Source of the DNA: Fusobacterium sp.
Lineage (GTDB): Bacteria > Fusobacteriota > Fusobacteriia > Fusobacteriales > Fusobacteriaceae
Length of the DNA stretch: 13,376 nucleotides
NCBI GenBank assembly: GCA_020024855.1
Contig: JAHHTB010000043.1
Span: 1 to 13,376 of the forward strand
Direction of reading: 5' to 3'
Made by a program: the position numbers and the translations under genes
Notes under the pieces: generated by a model
Told to the model about the DNA's origin: nothing
The model's input: the letters and a program-made list of their open reading frames with translations, nothing else
Database searches by the model: none
Shown: positions 8,738 through 13,376 of the stretch, piece by piece
Numbering within the stretch: position 1 is the stretch's first letter
Layout of the letters: every line of letters starts with the position of its first letter

Positions 8738-9244
8738 TTATTCTGCTGCTGATTCTTTTTTGTCAGCTACAGCTACTAGACCATAAGCAAGTTTTCTTAC
8801 TGGTCCTAACATTCCGTTTAACACCATAGATAGTAATTGTTCTCTTGATGGTAAACTTGCTAGTGCTACAACTTCTGCTTCACTAACTCTTTTTCCTGTT
8901 AAATATCCACCTTTAATGTTGAATATTTTTGCTTTTGCGTTAGCTTTAGAAACTTCATTCATTACTTTAGCTGGTGCTACAACATCATCATATCCGAATG
9001 CGAATGCTGTTGTCCCCTCTAGTATATCGTCAAATGAATCTTCAACTCCTGCTTCTTTAAGTGCTATTTTGAATAATCTATTTTTAGCAACTAGGTATTC
9101 TCCACCAGACTCTCTTAAAGATTTTCTTAATTTAGTTTCATCTTTAACATTGATTCCTTGATAGTCAACTAAAACGATAGATTGAGCTCTTTTAATTCTT
9201 TCTGCTAATTCAGCTACTGCTTGAACTTTTGCTTGATTTGCCAT
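8738..9244 (-). CDS. rplJ: 50S ribosomal protein L10
   Basis: This 168-aa protein anchors the L7/L12 stalk to 23S rRNA, and its complex with L12 is the usual autogenous repressor of this transcription unit. The N-terminal rRNA-binding domain carries SIVLVDYQGINVKDETKLRK (about 22-41) and YLVAKNRLFKIALKEAG (about 50-66). The middle has GTTAFAFGYDD, and the C-terminal helix that holds L12 dimers is LLSMVLNGMLGPVRKLAYGL. Length is close to E. coli L10 (165 aa). The ATG at 9244 has a strong AGGAGGTGA Shine-Dalgarno about 12 bases upstream. The 189-bp spacer before it holds the L10 leader and a terminator-like hairpin. Confidence 0.98.
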   Translation of the reverse strand: MANQAKVQAVAELAERIKRAQSIVLVDYQGINVKDETKLRKSLRESGGEYLVAKNRLFKIALKEAGVEDSFDDILEGTTAFAFGYDDVVAPAKVMNEVSKANAKAKIFNIKGGYLTGKRVSEAEVVALASLPSREQLLSMVLNGMLGPVRKLAYGLVAVADKKESAAE

Positions 9245-9278
9245 TTTACGATTTCACCTCCTCTTTTATTTAAAATTA

Positions 9279-9311
9279 ACCTCCGCACCATTTTTGAAGT
9301 GGAACGGAGGT
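9279..9311 (-). terminator. Terminator-like hairpin between the L10 leader and rplJ
   Basis: ACCTCCG at 9279-9285 is complementary to CGGAGGT at 9305-9311, with a further CCA/TGG pairing inside across a 2/2 internal loop. On the minus strand the stem is followed by UUAAUUUUAAAU, a weak U-tract. It directly follows the L10 leader and precedes the rplJ Shine-Dalgarno. B. subtilis rplJL is known to be controlled by L10-dependent transcription attenuation; the same logic here is inference. The hairpin itself is clear. Confidence 0.6.
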
Positions 9312-9392
9312 CATAAACTCTTCTGAGGTTACTGAACTTCTGTCCAACCTCGGTAGGATTTATGGCTTTTGCCACCCACTGTCTTTAGTTTG
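9312..9392 (-). ncRNA. Ribosomal protein L10 leader (rplJL autoregulatory element)
   Basis: The minus-strand RNA contains the hallmarks of the L10 leader: AAAGACAGUGGGUGGC, a GUGGC-aaaa-GCCAU hairpin inside a GUGG/CCUAC stem, then CCUACCGAGGUU, a loop, AACCUCAGAAG and GUUUAUGA. The GAGGUU/AACCUC stem pairs 9346-9351 with 9325-9330. In known examples L10 complexed with L12 binds this kink-turn-containing fold and represses rplJ-rplL. The element sits in the 189-bp rplA-rplJ spacer, exactly where this leader is found in other bacteria. The exact ends are approximate. A covariance-model match would settle it, but the motif string is distinctive. Confidence 0.88.
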
Positions 9393-9417
9393 GATCTATA
9401 TTAATTTGCTTATCCAA
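9390..9417 (-). other. Small hairpin at the 5' side of the L10 leader
   Basis: TTGGAT (9390-9395) and ATCCAA (9412-9417) form a 6-bp stem with a 16-base loop between the rplA stop and the L10 leader core. The same two 6-mers in opposite order form the hairpin at 10197-10214 in the rplK-rplA spacer. It may be the outer part of the L10 leader fold or an unrelated structure. Confidence 0.35.
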
Positions 9418-9433
9418 CTTGTTTAATTTAATA

Positions 9434-10144
9434 CTATGCTCCAATTTCTTTAGCAACTAATAATGGATCAATTTTTACTCCTGGTCCCATAGTTAAAGAA
9501 ACTGCTACAGTTCTTAAATATTGTCCTTTTGCATCTGCAGGTTTTAATCTGATGATTTCTCCCATAAATGCTTTAAAGTTTTCGTAAACTTTTTCATCAT
9601 CAAAATCAGCTTTACCAATTGGTACGTGAATTGATCCTAATTTATCTACTCTAAATGCTAATTTACCTTTTTTGAACTCAGATACAGCTGCTGCAATATT
9701 TGGAGTAACTGTTCCTGATTTAGGGTTAGGCATTAATCCTTTTGTTCCTAAGATTTTTCCTAATCTTCCTAACTTAGGCATCATATCTGGAGTAGCGATA
9801 ACGATATCAAAATCTAACCAACCTTGTTGGATTTTTTCGATATACTCTTCAGCTCCAGCATAATCTGCTCCTGCTTCTAAAGCTTTGTTTATATTTTCAC
9901 CTTGAGTGATTGCTAATATCTTAACAGATTTTCCAGTTCCATGTGGTAACACAACTGTCCCTCTGATTTGTTGACTTGCATGTCTTGGGTCTACTCCAAG
10001 TCTTAATGCTACTTCTATTGTTTCTAAGAACTTAGCAGTTCTTGTTTTTTTAATTAATTCTAAAGCTTCTTTTACTTCATATAATTTAGTTGTATCTACT
10101 AACTTAGCTACTTCTAAGTATTTTTTTCCTCTGTGTTTTGCCAT
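9434..10144 (-). CDS. rplA: 50S ribosomal protein L1
   Basis: This 236-aa protein forms the mobile L1 arm that helps release deacylated tRNA from the E site. It is also the known translational repressor of the L11-L1 operon in E. coli and archaea. The N-terminus is KHRGKKYLEVAKLVD, and domain I holds ALRLGVDPRHASQQIRGTVV. The inserted domain II includes IATPDMMPKLGRLGKILGTK and GLMPNPKSGTV, a signature of L1. It ends at about the family length (E. coli 234 aa). The ATG at 10144 has an AAGGAGG Shine-Dalgarno at 10156-10162, 11 bases away. A 25-nt hairpin resembling the L1 binding site of 23S rRNA lies immediately upstream, suggesting self-repression. The gene ends in TAG. Confidence 0.98.
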   Translation of the reverse strand: MAKHRGKKYLEVAKLVDTTKLYEVKEALELIKKTRTAKFLETIEVALRLGVDPRHASQQIRGTVVLPHGTGKSVKILAITQGENINKALEAGADYAGAEEYIEKIQQGWLDFDIVIATPDMMPKLGRLGKILGTKGLMPNPKSGTVTPNIAAAVSEFKKGKLAFRVDKLGSIHVPIGKADFDDEKVYENFKAFMGEIIRLKPADAKGQYLRTVAVSLTMGPGVKIDPLLVAKEIGA

Positions 10145-10164
10145 TTTAAAAATTTCCTCCTTTT

Positions 10165-10189
10165 GTGGTCACTGGATTTCTCCTACCAC
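10165..10189 (-). promoter_or_regulatory. Putative L1-binding hairpin before rplA (copy 2)
   Basis: The 25-nt minus-strand element has a GUGG/CCAC outer stem (10186-10189 with 10165-10168). An asymmetric loop follows (UA on the 5' side, AGUGA on the 3' side), then a GGA-GAAA-UCC tip closed by a GNRA tetraloop. It ends two bases before the rplA Shine-Dalgarno (10156-10162). It has the same length, outer stem and placement as the element before rplK. L1 is known to repress its own operon by binding an mRNA copy of its rRNA site; assignment here rests on that resemblance. Confidence 0.55.
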
Positions 10190-10196
10190 TTAATAT

Positions 10197-10214
10197 ATCC
10201 AACAAAGATTGGAT
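10197..10214 (-). other. Small hairpin in the rplK-rplA spacer
   Basis: A perfect 6-bp inverted repeat (ATCCAA at 10197-10202, TTGGAT at 10209-10214) with a 6-base loop begins 6 bp after the rplK stop. No U-tract follows, so it is not a normal terminator. It sits just before the putative L1 element and may be a 3'-end or processing structure for rplK mRNA. Confidence 0.4.
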
Positions 10215-10220
10215 CTGTAA

Positions 10221-10646
10221 TTAGTCTTCTATTTTAATTCCCATAGATCTTGCAGATCCTGCTATTATAGACATTGCAGCTTCTATTGATCCAGCATTTA
10301 AATCTGGCATTTTAGTTTCAGCAATTTCTCTTAATTTTTCTTTAGTGATAGTTCCTGCAACTTGTTTTTTAGAGTTTCCAGCTCCAGATTGAACTCCAGC
10401 AGCTTTCTTTAATAAATCTGATGCAGGTGGAGTTTTCATTATGAATGTGAAAGATCTGTCGTTGTAAACAGAAATCTCAACTGGTATAATCCATCCTGAC
10501 TTATCTTGAGTCTTTGCATTAAATGCTTTACAGAATTCCATGATGTTAACACCGTGTTGTCCAAGAGCTGGTCCAACTGGTGGTGCAGGGTTAGCTTTTC
10601 CTGCTGGTAATTGTAATTTAATTATTTTAATAACTTCTTTTGCCAT
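10221..10646 (-). CDS. rplK: 50S ribosomal protein L11
   Basis: This 141-aa protein forms the GTPase-associated centre with 23S rRNA. The N-terminal domain carries LQLPAGKANPAPPVGPALGQ with the thiostrepton-site prolines at 22-23. The C-terminal rRNA-binding domain includes FIMKTPPASDLLKKAAG and ends SIIAGSARSMGIKIED. The open frame extends 15 codons upstream to 10691, but that would overlap the hairpin and ribosome binding site. The ATG at 10646 starts the standard MAKEVIKIIKL sequence and has AAGGAGG at 10658-10664, 11 bases upstream. It follows nusG after 60 bp and precedes rplA, the usual nusG-rplK-rplA order. Length matches E. coli L11 closely. Confidence 0.97.
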   Translation of the reverse strand: MAKEVIKIIKLQLPAGKANPAPPVGPALGQHGVNIMEFCKAFNAKTQDKSGWIIPVEISVYNDRSFTFIMKTPPASDLLKKAAGVQSGAGNSKKQVAGTITKEKLREIAETKMPDLNAGSIEAAMSIIAGSARSMGIKIED

Positions 10647-10666
10647 TTTTAAAATTTCCTCCTTAT

Positions 10667-10691
10667 GTGGTACTAGTGATTTATCTCCCAC
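10667..10691 (-). promoter_or_regulatory. Putative L1-binding hairpin before rplK (copy 1)
   Basis: The 25-nt minus-strand element has a GUGG/CCAC outer stem (10688-10691 with 10667-10670), reads GUGGGAGAU on its 5' side and ends AGUACCAC. This resembles the two strands of the L1 site in E. coli 23S rRNA as I recall it (GUGGGAG on one side, AUACCAC on the other). It ends two bases before the rplK Shine-Dalgarno (10658-10664). In E. coli L1 represses the operon from the rplK leader (established). No binding evidence can be had from sequence alone. Confidence 0.6.
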
Positions 10692-10706
10692 TTATTAGTT
10701 CGAAAA

Positions 10707-11306
10707 CTAATCTTTTTCAACACCAGTAATGTCTACTTCTACAGGAGTCATTCTTCCGAACATCTCCACCATTACTTTTACTTTTCTATTTTCTAAATTA
10801 ATTTCTGCAACTTTTCCTTGTTGACCTACAAATCCACCTTCTAATAGTGTTACGTAGTCTCCTTCAGCAAAATCTACAGCAATCAATTCTGCATCTTCAT
10901 TTTTATTATTTTCTATGCTATAACCAATAACTCTGAAGATATTATTAACCTCTTCTTCTTCCATAGGAATTGGATCTGATCCTACTCCTACAAATCCTGT
11001 TACTCCGTTTGTATTTCTTACTACATACCAAGCATCAGAATCTACACTATAATTTATACCTTCTTCATTTTCTTCTCTTGTAGCATACATTTCTAACATT
11101 ACGTATCCAGGAAATAATTTTCTACTTATAGTTTTTTTCTTTCCTCTTCTTAGCTCAACTGACTGTTCTTCTGGTACTAATACTTTGGTAACTATGGTAT
11201 TCATACCCAAAGCTTCTAGTTTTTGCTCTAAGTCAGTTTTAACTTTTTTCTCATAGCCTGAATATGTATGTATCATAAACCATTTTTTTTCTAAAACTGT
11301 TTTCAT
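10707..11306 (-). CDS. nusG: Transcription termination/antitermination factor NusG
   Basis: This 199-aa elongation factor binds the polymerase clamp and couples it to the ribosome and other factors. The NGN domain shows WFMIHTYSGYEKKVKTDLE (about 9-27), VLVPEEQSVELRRGKKK, and LFPGYVMLEM, then WYVVRNTNGVTGFVG. The C-terminal KOW domain is FAEGDYVTLLEGGFVGQQGK to FGRMTPVEVD. The segment at 74-92, between LFPGYVMLEM and the WYVVR strand, is about 13 residues longer than in E. coli NusG and is acidic. The ATG at 11306 lies 2 bp after the secE stop, with a GGAGG Shine-Dalgarno inside the last secE codons, so the two are probably translationally coupled. The gene ends in TAG. Confidence 0.97.
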   Translation of the reverse strand: MKTVLEKKWFMIHTYSGYEKKVKTDLEQKLEALGMNTIVTKVLVPEEQSVELRRGKKKTISRKLFPGYVMLEMYATREENEEGINYSVDSDAWYVVRNTNGVTGFVGVGSDPIPMEEEEVNNIFRVIGYSIENNKNEDAELIAVDFAEGDYVTLLEGGFVGQQGKVAEINLENRKVKVMVEMFGRMTPVEVDITGVEKD

Positions 11307-11308
11307 TA

Positions 11309-11494
11309 TTATTGTCCTCCAAATAGAGATACAAGTATCTTTAAAAGTCTTAAAGCAACTATATCAAAAACTCCCAAATATATGCTTAATGCAACACTCA
11401 TAACAACAACCCAAGCTGTAGCATGTATTACTTGCTTTCTTCTTGGCCATTCAACTTTTGAATATTCCATTTTAACATCTTTAAACAATTTCAT
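11309..11494 (-). CDS. secE: Preprotein translocase subunit SecE (short single-span form)
   Basis: This 61-aa SecE clamps SecY in the Sec protein-export channel. An amphipathic N-terminal helix holds the family motif EYSKVEWPRRKQV (about 10-22). A single membrane span follows (about 27-49, WVVVMSVALSIYLGVFDIVA), as in Gram-positive and other minimal SecE proteins. The open frame continues upstream to 11560, but that part is the tRNA-Trp gene. An ATG at 11524 begins only 7 bases from the tRNA 3' end and has no Shine-Dalgarno. The ATG at 11494 has AAAGGTGG eight bases upstream and gives the standard length, so I chose it. The stop is 2 bp from the nusG start. Confidence 0.93.
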   Translation of the reverse strand: MKLFKDVKMEYSKVEWPRRKQVIHATAWVVVMSVALSIYLGVFDIVALRLLKILVSLFGGQ

Positions 11495-11502
11495 AGTATT
11501 AT

Positions 11503-11510
11503 CCACCTTT
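11503..11510 (-). promoter_or_regulatory. Ribosome binding site that decides the secE start
   Basis: AAAGGTGG on the minus strand lies eight bases before the ATG at 11494. It is downstream of the alternative ATG at 11524, which has only tRNA sequence and a T-run before it. This fixes the secE start. Confidence 0.7.
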
Positions 11511-11530
11511 TTATTAGTATCCATAAAAAA

Positions 11531-11606
11531 TGGCAGGTCAAGAGGGACTCGAACCCCCAACCCTCGGTTTTGGAGACCGATGCTCTACCAATTGAGCCAT
11601 TGACCT
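11531..11606 (-). tRNA. trnW: tRNA-Trp (anticodon CCA)
   Basis: The 76-nt gene folds as a full cloverleaf. The acceptor stem is AGGTCAA/TTGACCT, with discriminator G and an encoded CCA end (11531-11533). The D arm contains GCTCAATTGGTAGAGC. The anticodon stem is TCGGT/ACCGA with loop CTCCAAA (anticodon CCA, tryptophan). The T arm is GGGGGTTCGAGTCCCTC-like. It lies inside the operon, 42 bp after rpmG and 36 bp before secE, so it must be cut out of a polycistronic transcript. Placement of tRNA-Trp just upstream of secE is a recurring bacterial arrangement. Confidence 0.97.
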
Positions 11607-11648
11607 GCATGTTGATAACTATTTTAACTTATTTTCTACTTAAACTTA

Positions 11649-11801
11649 CTACTTTTTAGTTTCTTTGTGTAGAGTTTCTTTTCCACACCATTTACAATAC
11701 TTCTTTAACTCTAATCTCTCAGTAGTGTTCTTTTTGTTTTTTGAAGTACTATAATTTCTTCTTTTACATTCTGTACATTCTAATTGAATATTTACTCTCA
11801 T
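11649..11801 (-). CDS. rpmG: 50S ribosomal protein L33, zinc-binding (four-cysteine) form
   Basis: This 50-aa basic protein of the large subunit near the E site reads MRVNIQLECTECKRRNYST and continues to YCKWCGKETLHKETKK. Two CxxC pairs (Cys9/Cys12 and Cys36/Cys39) mark the C+ zinc-ribbon type; C- paralogues used under zinc limitation lack these. The frame stays open to 11855 through a TTG codon, but the ATG at 11801 has a GGAGGTG Shine-Dalgarno just upstream (11806-11812) and gives the exact family length. It is the first gene of the operon, about 95 nt from the predicted transcription start, and is followed by tRNA-Trp and secE, a common order. Confidence 0.96.
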   Translation of the reverse strand: MRVNIQLECTECKRRNYSTSKNKKNTTERLELKKYCKWCGKETLHKETKK

Positions 11802-11841
11802 CGTACACCTCCATTTACCTTTCGGATATTCTTTAATCCTC

Positions 11842-11862
11842 CCATATAAAATCAATATATGG
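11842..11862 (-). promoter_or_regulatory. Hairpin in the rpmG 5' leader
   Basis: A perfect 7-bp inverted repeat (CCATATA at 11842-11848, TATATGG at 11856-11862) with a 7-base loop lies in the leader between the promoter and rpmG. It is followed on the minus strand by GAGG, giving a Shine-Dalgarno-like GGGAGG with no start codon at the right distance. It matches no known leader family that I recognise; function unknown. Confidence 0.35.
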
Positions 11863-11903
11863 TAATAGAGTTTTCTTGATTTAGGTTTATTAAGACATGG
11901 ATA

Positions 11904-11932
11904 ATTATACTTTCTTTTCTTTAAATTGTCAA
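11904..11932 (-). promoter_or_regulatory. Consensus sigma-70 promoter for the rpmG-to-rpoC operon
   Basis: On the minus strand TTGACA (11927-11932) and TATAAT (11904-11909) are both perfect and 17 bp apart, with an A-rich tract upstream of the -35. The predicted start is near 11896-11898, leaving a leader of about 95 nt before rpmG. No other comparably strong promoter was found between here and rpoC. It begins 28 bp beyond the stop of the upstream membrane-protein gene. Confidence 0.92.
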
Positions 11933-11960
11933 GTTATTTTTTATTTTTCTTTAATATTTT

Positions 11961-13112
11961 TTAAGAAAAAAATGTGTATAATAAGTTTGCTGATATTCCT
12001 GCTATTATTCCACCTATAGTATGACTAAATATAGCTTTTCCTGTAAGCTCTCTGTAATTTAATGTATCCATCATTGCAACATGAGTACTTAAATAACCAC
12101 TCCAACACATCCCCATTGCTGTAAAGACTGTTATTTCTCTAGGTCCTATCACTCCTTCTTTTATAAATTGAGGAATTAATCCTATCGCAGCCCCTACTGC
12201 ACCTAAAGCTGTTATTGGAAATGCAATAGCTTGTGGATTACTAAATCCAAATAGAGGTTTTAATATAAATGTTAATTTCTTTCCTAATATTGGCAATATT
12301 CCTATACCCTCATAGGCAGAACCAGTATACCCGCCTTCTGGCATTCCATTTGTTAACATTAAAACAATAGTACATATTATTATTACACCAGGAATAATTG
12401 CTATTCCCATTCCTACTCCAACTTTTCCACCTTCAAGCATTGCTTCTAAAAATCTTTCAAATACAGAACCTCTTCTAATTTCCCTTGTATCTAATACAAA
12501 TTTATCTGTTATTTCCTCAGTATTTAACTCTCCACGTAAAGCAAAATATTTTTTACTATAATGTATCATTAAATTAACACTTACTATACTCCCTATAACC
12601 GCTCCTAAATTACCTAATATTACAGATTTAAATAAATTTTCTTTCATTAAGCCACCTTGAGCAACCATGAAAGCTGAAACAATAAATCCCATACCAAAAG
12701 AGGTTCCTAAATTAGTAAGAGCTGTAAATTGATAATTTTTAAAATATTTTTTAAATTCTTTATTAGCAGCTAAACTTAGTACAGCAGGATTATCTGATAT
12801 ATAGGTAGTTACTACTGCTAATGCTGATGCTCCTGGTAATCTATATAAAGGATATATTATAAAATATAAAAGTTTATTTATTAAGGAAATTACTCCAAAC
12901 TCAGACAAGATTTCTGATAAAGCTCCTGCAAGTACTGCTACTCCCATTATAAAAAATACTGTATTTAATAATAAATCATGAGCTGTACTCATTATTGTGT
13001 TTATCATATTTACTGGTCCCATTATATGCCCTATATAGCCACATGATCCAATCAAAACAATTAAGCATACAAAAGCTTCTAAACTCACTGCTTTCTTCTT
13101 TAATTTTTTCAT
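11961..13112 (-). CDS. Gate-domain (nucleoside-recognition family) membrane protein, substrate unknown
   Basis: This is a 383-aa polytopic inner-membrane protein. Hydrophobic segments lie near 10-31, 48-68, 76-90, 133-152, 164-184, 229-254, 295-315 and 362-382. Two halves look related: the first has FFIMGVAVLAGALSEIL (about 53-69) and SDNPA (106-110); the second has GMGIAIIPGVIIICTIV (about 234-250) and FSNPQA (290-295). Such duplicated Gate domains occur in the nucleoside-recognition/SpmA-SpmB/YjiH-like group. Some relatives transport nucleosides or act in sporulation, but I cannot assign a substrate. A charged cytoplasmic linker lies around 186-222. The ATG at 13112 has AAGGAG about seven bases upstream. 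It has its own promoter (13195-13223), and no terminator separates it from the rpmG promoter. The neighbours give no functional hint. Confidence 0.75.
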   Translation of the reverse strand: MKKLKKKAVSLEAFVCLIVLIGSCGYIGHIMGPVNMINTIMSTAHDLLLNTVFFIMGVAVLAGALSEILSEFGVISLINKLLYFIIYPLYRLPGASALAVVTTYISDNPAVLSLAANKEFKKYFKNYQFTALTNLGTSFGMGFIVSAFMVAQGGLMKENLFKSVILGNLGAVIGSIVSVNLMIHYSKKYFALRGELNTEEITDKFVLDTREIRRGSVFERFLEAMLEGGKVGVGMGIAIIPGVIIICTIVLMLTNGMPEGGYTGSAYEGIGILPILGKKLTFILKPLFGFSNPQAIAFPITALGAVGAAIGLIPQFIKEGVIGPREITVFTAMGMCWSGYLSTHVAMMDTLNYRELTGKAIFSHTIGGIIAGISANLLYTFFS

Positions 13113-13194
13113 TAATTACTCCTTAAATAATTTTAGTATCTGTTAACTTAAATTAATTTATATTAATCACTTCTAACCTTTTAAATGACGTTTC

Positions 13195-13223
13195 AGTATA
13201 ACATCTATTCGATATAGTGTCAA
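13195..13223 (-). promoter_or_regulatory. Extended -10 sigma-70 promoter for the Gate-domain protein gene
   Basis: On the minus strand a perfect TTGACA (13218-13223) and TATACT (13195-13200) are 17 bp apart, with a TG one base before the -10 (extended -10). The expected start near 13188 leaves a leader of about 75 nt to the ATG at 13112. The leader shows only a weak AT-rich palindrome. Confidence 0.85.
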
Positions 13224-13237
13224 TCATACTACATTAA

Positions 13238-13274
13238 AATAACCTTAATGCTAAAAATCAACATTAAGGTTATT
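13238..13274 (-). terminator. Bidirectional terminator-like hairpin between the tRNA and the membrane-protein gene
   Basis: A perfect 13-bp stem (13238-13250 with 13262-13274) with an 11-base loop is followed by UUUU-AAU on the minus strand and by a T-rich stretch on the plus strand. It most likely ends transcription of the tRNA unit entering from the right edge. It has only one short CC/GG core, so it is weaker than the terminator at 520-549. It lies 14 bp upstream of the next promoter's -35. Confidence 0.65.
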
Positions 13275-13308
13275 ATGAAAATCTATTTTATTTTTTTACC
13301 AACACTAT

Positions 13309-13337
13309 TTGACAAAAAACATTTATTTATATATTAT
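13309..13337 (+). promoter_or_regulatory. Possible antisense promoter facing the tRNA
   Basis: On the plus strand TTGACA (13309-13314) is followed 17 bp later by TATTAT (13332-13337), with an overlapping TATAAT at a 20-bp spacing. Transcription would run into the tRNA 3' end from the antisense side. The perfect -35 is notable, but the surrounding DNA is almost pure A/T and the match may be chance. Confidence 0.25.
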
Positions 13338-13358
13338 AATTTTCCAAAAAATAAAAAA

Positions 13359-13376
13359 TGGCGCTTCTTGTTGGAC
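13359..13376 (-). tRNA. 3' end of a tRNA gene (5' part outside window)
   Basis: The minus strand reads a T-stem strand CCAAC, an acceptor strand AAGAAGC, discriminator G and an encoded CCA (13359-13361), then T6-A-T6, just as the tRNA-Trp here ends CCA followed by a T-run. The layout 5+7+1+3 is exactly that of a tRNA 3' end. The amino acid cannot be told because the anticodon is outside the window. Confidence 0.75.

Noticed and set aside
9390..9433. Promoter for rplJ in the rplA-rplJ spacer
   Set aside because: Only a poor TTAAAC-17-TAATAT match was seen, typical of AT-rich DNA; transcription from the rpmG promoter explains expression.
10647..10691. 15-codon N-terminal extension of rplK
   Set aside because: It would overlap the Shine-Dalgarno and the 25-nt hairpin. 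L11 normally starts MAKxV, which is at 10646 with AAGGAGG upstream.
11495..11560. 22-codon N-terminal extension of secE
   Set aside because: It runs through the tRNA-Trp gene; the ATG at 11494 has a good ribosome binding site and yields the usual 61-aa protein.
11765..11815. Out-of-frame upstream ATG (16-codon frame) overlapping the start of rpmG
   Set aside because: Its ATG is immediately followed by the rpmG Shine-Dalgarno, the only SD-like AAAGG before it is three bases away, and the peptide has no recognisable feature.
11802..11855. 18-codon N-terminal extension of rpmG from a TTG codon
   Set aside because: L33 is about 50 aa and begins MRVN; the ATG at 11801 has GGAGGTG just upstream.
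1..13376. A novel defence, mobile or biosynthetic system
   Set aside because: No integrase, transposase, toxin-antitoxin pair, repeat array or unknown multi-gene cassette is present. All genes but one belong to well-known core families in a common order.

Overview
The window is a conserved chromosomal core locus from a low-GC bacterium, read almost entirely on the minus strand (from high to low coordinates). AT-rich codon use, the single-span ~61-aa SecE, the 1170-aa RpoB with a 1316-aa RpoC, and the gene order suggest a member of Fusobacteriota (Fusobacterium or a close relative). That placement is from recall of protein style, not a database search. I see no transposase, integrase, phage, CRISPR or defence gene.

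Layout in transcription order: (1) 13376-13359, the 3' end of a tRNA cut by the window edge, followed by a terminator-like hairpin (13238-13274). (2) 13223-11961, a near-consensus promoter and a Gate-domain (nucleoside-recognition family) membrane protein of unknown substrate. (3) 11932-11904, a perfect-consensus sigma-70 promoter (TTGACA, 17 bp, TATAAT) just 28 bp past that gene's stop. (4) One long co-directional operon: rpmG (L33), tRNA-Trp(CCA), secE, nusG, rplK (L11), rplA (L1), rplJ (L10), rplL (L7/L12), rpoB, rpoC, closed by a 12-bp terminator hairpin at 520-549. (5) 498-1, the first 166 codons of a YicC-family endoribonuclease, cut by the left edge.

The gene products work together in gene expression: ribosomal stalk and L1 arm proteins, the catalytic core of RNA polymerase, the elongation factor NusG that joins polymerase and ribosome, the SecE translocase subunit and a tRNA. 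The coding content is ordinary. The interest lies in the RNA regulation between genes: an L10-type leader with an overlapping terminator-like hairpin before rplJ; two equal-sized 25-nt hairpins flush against the ribosome binding sites of rplK and rplA that resemble the L1 site of 23S rRNA; and a 213-bp rplL-rpoB spacer with a terminator-like hairpin and competing inverted repeats, probably setting ribosomal-protein to polymerase output. Three start codons were moved inward from the longest open frame (rplK, secE, rpmG) because of Shine-Dalgarno placement and family length.
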